IMG/VR virus record: IMGVR_UViG_3300044691_000260
Coordinates: 1-61,114 of that record
Length of the DNA stretch: 61,114 nucleotides
Direction: 5' to 3' (one strand)
From: a virus
Below the pieces are notes generated by a model. It saw only the letters and a list, made by a program, of their open reading frames with translations, ran no database searches and was not told where the DNA came from. Within the stretch, counting starts at the first letter, position 1. Each line of letters starts with the position of its first letter. The translations under genes were made by a program, and so were the position numbers. Shown here piece by piece: positions 56,098-61,114 of the stretch.

Positions 56098-57116
56098 TGG
56101 CGACAGCGTTCGATTCATTCGCCCCGTTCGACACGGGCCCCGGTTCCGTTGTCTCCGAAGACGGCTGGCGCGCCATGATGCAGCGGGGCAGCATCTCCGG
56201 TGTCATCCGCGGTATCGGAAACGAGCTCTTGCCGTTCGGTGACTCGTCGGGCCGGCAGGTGAAGGTCCCGACTGGTGAGGCTTGGATTCAGGCGTATTGG
56301 GGTGGTGTCACTTCTGGTACGAAGACTCTCCCGATCGCGGCGAACGCGTCTGGTTCGACGAGGTATGACCTCGTTGTGGCGCGCGCGGAGTGGACCACCA
56401 ACAACGATGTCGAGTTGGATGTGATCACCGGGACCGGTTCGGTGGTTCCTGATGTCACCCGTAACACGACTCGGTGGGAGATCCCGCTAGCCGTGGTGAC
56501 GGTCATCAACGGCGCCTCCACGATCACCGCGGCGCAGGTGCAGGACGCACGCCAGTGGGGCGGACCCCCGGTCACCACGGTCACGGATGATTTCCTGTAC
56601 TACGGGGACAAGCTGTCGACGTGCCAGCGGATCAACTGCAACGGCGACGCAGCTGTCGTCGCGTCCACAGGGTATTTCTCGCAGATGCGGTCCCTGGGTG
56701 AGCAGACCGTCAGCCAGATCCGCATGTACTGCGGGGTGCAACTCACCGGTGGTGCGGTGTCGGTGCGGATCTTCCACGGGTACCGGCCCGACCAGCTGAC
56801 GTCCATCATCGACCCGGTCGGGTTGAGTTTCGCCTCGCCGTCGACGATCACCACCGGAACTTTCACCCCAGTCACGTTCCGCGCCGGCCAGTACGTTGTG
56901 GTGGTCATTCTCGGGAACGCTTCCGCTGCGGGTATTTCTCTCGCCGGCACGGTGTCGGCTACCTCGGGTGGTGTGACGAACCTGCTGAACCCGTCTGCCA
57001 CCGTGACCATGACGTGTGGGTTCAAGGGAAGCATGTCGTCTATGCCGACGACCCTGAACATCATCGACGGGTCGTGGGGGAAGCGCGACCGGTTCTTCTG
57101 GGCAAGTCTCCTGTAG
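56097..57116 (+). CDS. Minor tail / receptor-binding protein candidate
   Basis: 339 residues. The N-terminal 150 residues (FDSFAPFDTGPGSVVSEDGWRAMMQ, IGNELLPFGDSSG, VPTGEAWIQAYW) resemble baseplate-attachment domains that precede receptor-binding parts. The C-termin 180 residues are a beta sandwich unlike its relatives. The last gene of the tail cluster, hence a likely host-range determinant. Confidence 0.75.
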   Translation: MATAFDSFAPFDTGPGSVVSEDGWRAMMQRGSISGVIRGIGNELLPFGDSSGRQVKVPTGEAWIQAYWGGVTSGTKTLPIAANASGSTRYDLVVARAEWTTNNDVELDVITGTGSVVPDVTRNTTRWEIPLAVVTVINGASTITAAQVQDARQWGGPPVTTVTDDFLYYGDKLSTCQRINCNGDAAVVASTGYFSQMRSLGEQTVSQIRMYCGVQLTGGAVSVRIFHGYRPDQLTSIIDPVGLSFASPSTITTGTFTPVTFRAGQYVVVVILGNASAAGISLAGTVSATSGGVTNLLNPSATVTMTCGFKGSMSSMPTTLNIIDGSWGKRDRFFWASLL

Positions 57117-57142
57117 TTCCAGGACAAACAGGAGGTGGCAAC

Positions 57143-57550
57143 GTGACCATTCGGGCTACGTACTTCCAGCGTTTCGTGTCGTTCCTCGTGTACGCGTTCC
57201 TGGCCGGCGCTGGCGCCGGGGCTGTGCTGGCACCACCCGCGGCGATGCAGGCCACGTCCGCGCACGTCGTGATCACGGTGTGGGCGGCTCTCATGTTCGG
57301 AGGTGGTTCCGCCGGGATGTACTCCGTGGTCTCGGGGAACATCCTCCCCGAACTCGTGGGGCTCCCGGCGTTGATCGGTGGTGTGTTGGTGTTCGTGATT
57401 GTCCTCGGTATCCGAGTCAGCTCCGGGGCACTTCCCAGCGTCAGCGGGTCCGTGATACTCGCTTTGCTGTTGGTCGGGTTCGCTGGGCTGCTCCTTCTTC
57501 GCGCTATCGAGCTTCGCGCCCTCATTCGTGCCGTAGAAAGAGGGAAGTGA
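57143..57550 (+). CDS. Four-helix membrane protein, holin candidate
   Basis: 135 residues from a GTG with CAGGAGG upstream. Four hydrophobic helices (about 10-28, 42-62, 70-92, 100-120). It opens the lysis/cell-wall gene block. A holin or membrane helper role is likely from position, not proven. Confidence 0.65.
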   Translation: MTIRATYFQRFVSFLVYAFLAGAGAGAVLAPPAAMQATSAHVVITVWAALMFGGGSAGMYSVVSGNILPELVGLPALIGGVLVFVIVLGIRVSSGALPSVSGSVILALLLVGFAGLLLLRAIELRALIRAVERGK

Positions 57551-57849
57551 TGGAACTCAGCTCACTCCTCACAGGTGGTGGTGTCGCCGCCGCTGTGGCG
57601 GTGGTGATCCTGGGCCTCATCAAAGCGGTCGACACGTACCGCAAAACGGGGAGCACCAAAGAGAACGACCTCGTGACGCAGCTCCACGAGCTCAACGCAG
57701 CAGAGTCCACGCGCAACACCGTGCTCACTGACAAGCTGGATGCTCTCCGTGGGCGCTTTGACGACGCTGTGGAGCAAAACGCGAAACTGCGGGTTCTTCT
57801 TATCCAACATTCTATCGAGATCCCCATTGGGCTGGCTGATGCTCCATGA
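57550..57849 (+). CDS. Membrane protein with coiled-coil tail
   Basis: 99 residues: a membrane helix at about 8-28, then a charged coiled coil to about 85. TGATG overlap with the upstream gene. Possible second holin component or accessory lysis protein. Confidence 0.62.
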   Translation: MELSSLLTGGGVAAAVAVVILGLIKAVDTYRKTGSTKENDLVTQLHELNAAESTRNTVLTDKLDALRGRFDDAVEQNAKLRVLLIQHSIEIPIGLADAP

Positions 57850-58637
57850 CCCCGAAAGAGAACCTCACCCCGGAGTTCCGCGAGAAAAGTGAAGAGCTAG
57901 ACCAAGCCCGGTCCGAGTCCACAAGGGCACGCTGGTTGACGATCGCGCTGGTCGTGTTCGCGGCTCTCACCATCACCGCGTTCACCGCGGTCGGGCTGCT
58001 GACATCCGCAGACCGCGCCGCGACTGCCACCAACGCCGGCGACATCGTAGCGATCCGGCAAGACCTGAAGTCCGTGTGCAGGCAGGCTGACCCCGCGTCG
58101 CTGCCCACGTCGGAGCAGGACAAGTGCTACCGCGCTGAAGCCAACTTGCCGCCGCAGTCCCCGCCGACCGTAGTCACGGTCCCGGGGAAAGACGGTGTCA
58201 CACCGTCCGATGTGTACCTGCTCGCGCTGATCCGGTCCGTGATCGCGGAGAACCCGCCGAAGGATGGCCACACGCCGACGGCGGAGGAACTCCTCGCGCT
58301 GATCAAGCCACTCATCCCCGCCCCAGTCCCCGGCGCTGATGGAGTGACCCCGTCGGATGACCGTCTCCTCGCCCTGATTCGCCCGCTGATTCCTGCCCCG
58401 GTTCCTGGCACGGATGGTGTCGACGGCACCAATGGAACGAACGGCACGGACGGGAAACAAGGCCCGCAGGGGTGGGGTGTCACGGATCAACGGTTCGTCC
58501 TCGACGACTCCGGGGCCTGCGTGGACCGGACGACGTACACCAACCCCGCCGACGGCACCACAAGAGTGCAGGACACCCCTGCCGGTCCAGCGTCGTGCCC
58601 CATCCCTGACCCGACTACCCCGACACCACCGAATTGA
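57846..58637 (+). CDS. Membrane-anchored collagen-like stalk protein
   Basis: 263 residues. Cytoplasmic charged N-terminus, membrane helix at about 28-55, then repeats LLALI(R/K)PLIPAPVPG-x-DGVTPSD and collagen-like GxN/GxD triplets (TDGVDGTNGTNGTDGKQGPQG-type, about 170-200), and a Cys-containing C-terminal domain. Such proteins occur near lysis genes of actinophages. The role is unknown, possibly a periplasmic tether. Confidence 0.72.
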   Translation: MTPKENLTPEFREKSEELDQARSESTRARWLTIALVVFAALTITAFTAVGLLTSADRAATATNAGDIVAIRQDLKSVCRQADPASLPTSEQDKCYRAEANLPPQSPPTVVTVPGKDGVTPSDVYLLALIRSVIAENPPKDGHTPTAEELLALIKPLIPAPVPGADGVTPSDDRLLALIRPLIPAPVPGTDGVDGTNGTNGTDGKQGPQGWGVTDQRFVLDDSGACVDRTTYTNPADGTTRVQDTPAGPASCPIPDPTTPTPPN

Positions 58638-58647
58638 GGACCCAAGC

Positions 58648-59661
58648 ATGACGACTCCGACGACTCGTAAGCTCGGCCGGCTCCCGAACCAGGGACGCGA
58701 CAGGGTCACCCTCACAGCCGAGCACATGGGCGCCACCTACACCCCGCCGGCGTCCCTGGACTACTTCTCGCACGTCATGCCCAGCACGTGGGGCATGGAC
58801 GGCAACGACTCCGTCGGCGACTGCACCTGCGCCGACGTTGATCATGAGGTGAAGCTGCTGCAGGTCGCCGCGGGGAACCGCGAGGTCGTGTCGACGACGA
58901 AGGAGATCCTGGCCGCGTACTCCGCGATCACCGGATACACCCCGGCCGACCCGAACACCGACCAGGGCGCGGAGATGCAGGCCGTCCGCGAGTACTGGCA
59001 GAAAACCGGGTTCCGGCTCGGCGGCCAGACGCACCAGATCGCGCTGTTCGCGGATCTCGATGTCCGCAACCTGAACCTGGTGAAGTACGCGTTGCAGCAG
59101 TTCGGCGCGGTCGGGCTCGGCGTGAACTTCCCGTCCAGCGCGATGGACCAGTTCGACGCCGGCGAGCCGTGGACGGTTGTCAAGGGTTCGCAGATCGAAG
59201 GCGGGCACGCGATCGCCCTCGTCGGGTACGACTCGACGTGGCTGTACATCCTCACGTGGGGGAAGGTGCAGAAGGTTGACCCGGCGTGGTTCGCCGCGTA
59301 CGTCGAGGAAGCATGGGTCGCACTGAGCCAGGACTTCGTCAACGTCTCCACGGGGCACGACCCGCTCGGCGGGGTGCTGTACGACCTCGGCCAGCAGTTC
59401 CAGGAGGTCACCAAGAAGGTGAACCCGTTTCCTGCACCCGGGCCCGCTCCCGTCCCACCCGCTCCGGGACCTGTGCCTGTCCCTACGCCTGCACCTGTAC
59501 CGGTCCCAACTCCAGCTCCGAGCCCTGCTCCGGGCCCTGTGGACGGCGCTGATGCGGCTCTGGTCGCGGCGCTGAAGCCGTGGGCCGCGAAGCACCACGT
59601 GACCGACAACGCCGCCGCGGCGAAGGCGTTCCTGGCGTGGGAGAAAGCGAAGGGCCTGTGA
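58648..59661 (+). CDS. C39/papain-like peptidase with Pro linker (lysin or tail-associated)
   Basis: 337 residues. Catalytic candidates are Cys59 in GDCTCAD, His187 in GGHAIALVGYD and the TWGK turn (W204) after the ILTW strand, as in papain-fold peptidases. A Pro/Ala/Val linker (about 275-315) joins a small helical C-terminal domain (LVAALKPWAAKHHVTDN). It probably cleaves cell-wall peptide bridges. It sits two genes before the glycoside-hydrolase-like lysin. Confidence 0.75.
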   Translation: MTTPTTRKLGRLPNQGRDRVTLTAEHMGATYTPPASLDYFSHVMPSTWGMDGNDSVGDCTCADVDHEVKLLQVAAGNREVVSTTKEILAAYSAITGYTPADPNTDQGAEMQAVREYWQKTGFRLGGQTHQIALFADLDVRNLNLVKYALQQFGAVGLGVNFPSSAMDQFDAGEPWTVVKGSQIEGGHAIALVGYDSTWLYILTWGKVQKVDPAWFAAYVEEAWVALSQDFVNVSTGHDPLGGVLYDLGQQFQEVTKKVNPFPAPGPAPVPPAPGPVPVPTPAPVPVPTPAPSPAPGPVDGADAALVAALKPWAAKHHVTDNAAAAKAFLAWEKAKGL

Positions 59662-59882
59662 CCGCGCAGCTGCCCTCAGTCGGCCGGGTCGTGCACTACG
59701 CCGACCAGGCCGGCGAGTGCACTGCGGCCACGATCACCGGTGTCCGTATGGAGACCATCGCGCCGACACAGGAGATCGACCTAGTGGCGTTCTCGGACGT
59801 CGCGGTGACGTTCCACCAGCACGTCTTCCCCGACCACACCGATCGCACCCCAGGCACCTGGCATTGGCCAGAGAGGAGCTAG
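59658..59882 (+). CDS. Small conserved phage protein ending GTWHWPER (74 aa)
   Basis: GTG overlap with the peptidase stop. VGRVVHYADQAGECTAATIT and the C-terminal PGTWHWPERS match a small family recurrent in actinophages at varied positions. Function unknown. Confidence 0.7.
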   Translation: MTAQLPSVGRVVHYADQAGECTAATITGVRMETIAPTQEIDLVAFSDVAVTFHQHVFPDHTDRTPGTWHWPERS

Positions 59883-59884
59883 CC

Positions 59885-60745
59885 GTGGCACTCACCTCCA
59901 TCGGCAAGTGGGCCGACTACTCCGGTGGCCGGCCTACTGGCGCCGCACTCAAAGCTGCGGGTTTCATCGGCGCGATCCGGTACGTCGGGCTCGGTGCCGC
60001 AGGGAAACGCGTCACCGCTGCCGAGTACAAGGATCTCACCGGCGCTGGGCTGCAGGTGCTGCTTGTCGCCGAACTGGGGACCACGGACACGTGGGGCACC
60101 TCGACCGACGACGACTATGCCCGCGGGAAAGCCAACGCACTAGCTGCGCTGGCCGATGCCCGCGCGGCCGGCGTCCCCGACTCGGTTGGGATCGCCGGTG
60201 CATCCGACGCGCACACCACAGCGCAGTGGCAGATCAACGACACCGTCATCTACATCTCCGCGTTCCGGGACGTCCTCGGCCTCGCCCGCGCCGGCCACTA
60301 CGGGTTCAGCGACTCTCAGACCGCGGTGCACGTCGCGGGTGTCGCGTCGTGGTACTGGCGTTGCGGGACCCAACCCACGGAGACGTGGGTCGCGTTCTGG
60401 CAGCGGAACTCAGGCACCACCACCGTCACCGTCTCCGGCGTCCAGTGCGACGTCAACGAGCAGTACCTACCGATTGGAGCACCCGACATGCTTCTCACCG
60501 ACAACGTCCGTATGCCGAACTGGGCAGGCGTGGACACCCCGGCCACGGTCAAGACCGTGAACAACTGCCTCGCCGAGGACAACATCCGCATCCAGCAGAT
60601 CGCGGCCGCCGTCGCCGGACTCACGTCCGCGCTCGCCGCGGCGACCACCAACCCTGCGATCACCCCCCAGATGGTCACCGACGCGATCAACGCTGCGGTG
60701 GCCGCTCACGTCAAGGTCAGCATCGACGTCAGCCCCACCGCGTAG
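59885..60745 (+). CDS. Endolysin with DUF1906 (Rv2525c-like) glycoside-hydrolase domain
   Basis: 286 residues. Residues about 1-205 match DUF1906 (WADYSGGRPTGAALKAAGF, IRYVGLGAAGKRVT, LLVAELGTTDTWG, then a TIM-barrel-like series ending WQRNSG). The C-terminal 80 residues form a helical wall-binding or dimer tail. This family degrades peptidoglycan glycans. GTG start with AGAGGAG upstream. Confidence 0.85.
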   Translation: MALTSIGKWADYSGGRPTGAALKAAGFIGAIRYVGLGAAGKRVTAAEYKDLTGAGLQVLLVAELGTTDTWGTSTDDDYARGKANALAALADARAAGVPDSVGIAGASDAHTTAQWQINDTVIYISAFRDVLGLARAGHYGFSDSQTAVHVAGVASWYWRCGTQPTETWVAFWQRNSGTTTVTVSGVQCDVNEQYLPIGAPDMLLTDNVRMPNWAGVDTPATVKTVNNCLAEDNIRIQQIAAAVAGLTSALAAATTNPAITPQMVTDAINAAVAAHVKVSIDVSPTA

Positions 60746-60796
60746 CTCATGGGCCAACACCGGCACCCACTCAACGAACCCCTGATCGGAGAAACC

Positions 60797-60991
60797 ATGC
60801 TCGCCACTCTCGCGAAGTACAAGAAGGTCGTCACGGCGATCCTCGCTCAGCTGCCCGCCCCCGTCGTCCTCGGCATCCTCGCCGCGGTCGGTGTTCACGT
60901 GCCCGCGGGCATCGTGGCCGCGATCCTGGCCGCTGTCGCCGCGATCGTCACCCCCGTCGCGGTCGGCGTCGTCAAGAACACCACCCCGTAG
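60797..60991 (+). CDS. Small holin candidate
   Basis: 64 residues. A basic start (LAKYKKVVTAIL), two closely spaced hydrophobic helices (about 10-30 and 34-56), and a polar end. The ATG at 60797 has GGAGAAA upstream; the longer frame from 60749 is less likely. Its stop lies in the terminal repeat, just before the terminator. Confidence 0.7.
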   Translation: MLATLAKYKKVVTAILAQLPAPVVLGILAAVGVHVPAGIVAAILAAVAAIVTPVAVGVVKNTTP

Positions 60992-61114
60992 GTCCGACAC
61001 CCCTACTGCCGCCCCGTCGGAGGCGGCACAAGGCCCCCGGTACTCCCTGGCATCCCCTGCCCAGGTTGAGTATCGGGGGCCTGCTTTTTTGTGCCCAAAA
61101 TCAGATGTTCAGCA
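60988..61114. repeat. Right copy of exact 127-bp terminal direct repeat
   Basis: Identical to 1-127. See the left copy. It includes the stop codon of the holin candidate and a second copy of the terminator. Confidence 0.97.

Noticed and set aside
1-61114. CRISPR array
   Set aside because: No run of regularly spaced 25-40-bp repeats was seen. The only tandem repeats are the two 23-bp copies at 39.7 kb and short operator boxes.

Overview
This window reads as the complete genome of a temperate siphovirus (HK97-type head, long non-contractile tail) of a GC-rich actinobacterium. The last 127 bases repeat the first 127 exactly, so the molecule closes into a circle of 60,987 bp. GC-ending codons, many GTG starts, ATGA/GTGA/TGATG gene overlaps, a phage WhiB protein, a DUF6221-like protein and an XRE-DUF5753/DUF397 pair point to actinobacteria. 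The DUF5753/DUF397 pair is most typical of Pseudonocardiaceae and Streptomyces. The host family is inferred, not shown.

Layout. (1) 0.1-2.8 kb: an accessory block with a membrane-anchored protein and three coupled small leftward genes. A divergent operator of phased TTGGTTCC repeats separates these from an XRE-DUF5753 regulator and its DUF397 partner. A 363-bp gene-free stretch here carries strong overlapping inverted repeats. (2) 2.8-6.9 kb: lysogeny module. It holds an attP-like region matching the 3' end of a tRNA, a leftward tyrosine integrase, a membrane protein, a leftward repressor, a divergent promoter region with five AAGTC(C/T)T repeats, then a Cro-like protein, an excisionase-like protein and an antirepressor. 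(3) 6.9-17.0 kb: early genes, tightly overlapping and mostly small. Recognisable ones are a Rad52-like annealing protein, two HNH proteins, WhiB, a replication-initiator-like protein and a resolvase-like nuclease. No DNA polymerase, helicase or primase is seen, so replication is probably host-driven. (4) 17.0-35.3 kb: a second regulatory node (ribbon-helix-helix protein with a 13-bp inverted operator), then about 18 kb of small accessory genes. Many are Cys-rich, and a C5 cytosine methyltransferase is among them. At least four loci here look frame-disrupted or internally deleted, so this is a mosaic, partly decaying region. (5) 35.3-57.1 kb: structural operon with terminase subunits, portal, protease, capsid, decoration candidates, connectors, tail tube, a tail chaperone pair with a CCCAAAG -1 slippery site, tape measure, distal tail, Gp37-like hub and receptor-binding candidate. 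(6) 57.1-61.0 kb: lysis and cell-wall genes (membrane proteins, a collagen-like stalk, a C39-like peptidase, a DUF1906 glycoside-hydrolase-like lysin and a small holin candidate), ending at a strong terminator inside the 127-bp repeat.

How it works together. In lysogeny the leftward repressor would hold the AAGTC(C/T)T operators while integrase uses the tRNA-derived attP. The antirepressor and Cro-like protein would flip the switch. The early operon supplies recombination and regulatory proteins, and the late operon builds and releases virions. The 0.1-2.8 kb block and the membrane protein beside the integrase are the best candidates for lysogenic-conversion cargo. The most unusual items are a 292-residue protein built of RRGxF repeats, twin LamG-like proteins beside a glycosyltransferase-like protein in the head region, the pseudoknot-like repeats at 0.86 kb, and the series of frame-disrupted genes. 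Functions are from recognition of sequence families by eye. No database search was run.
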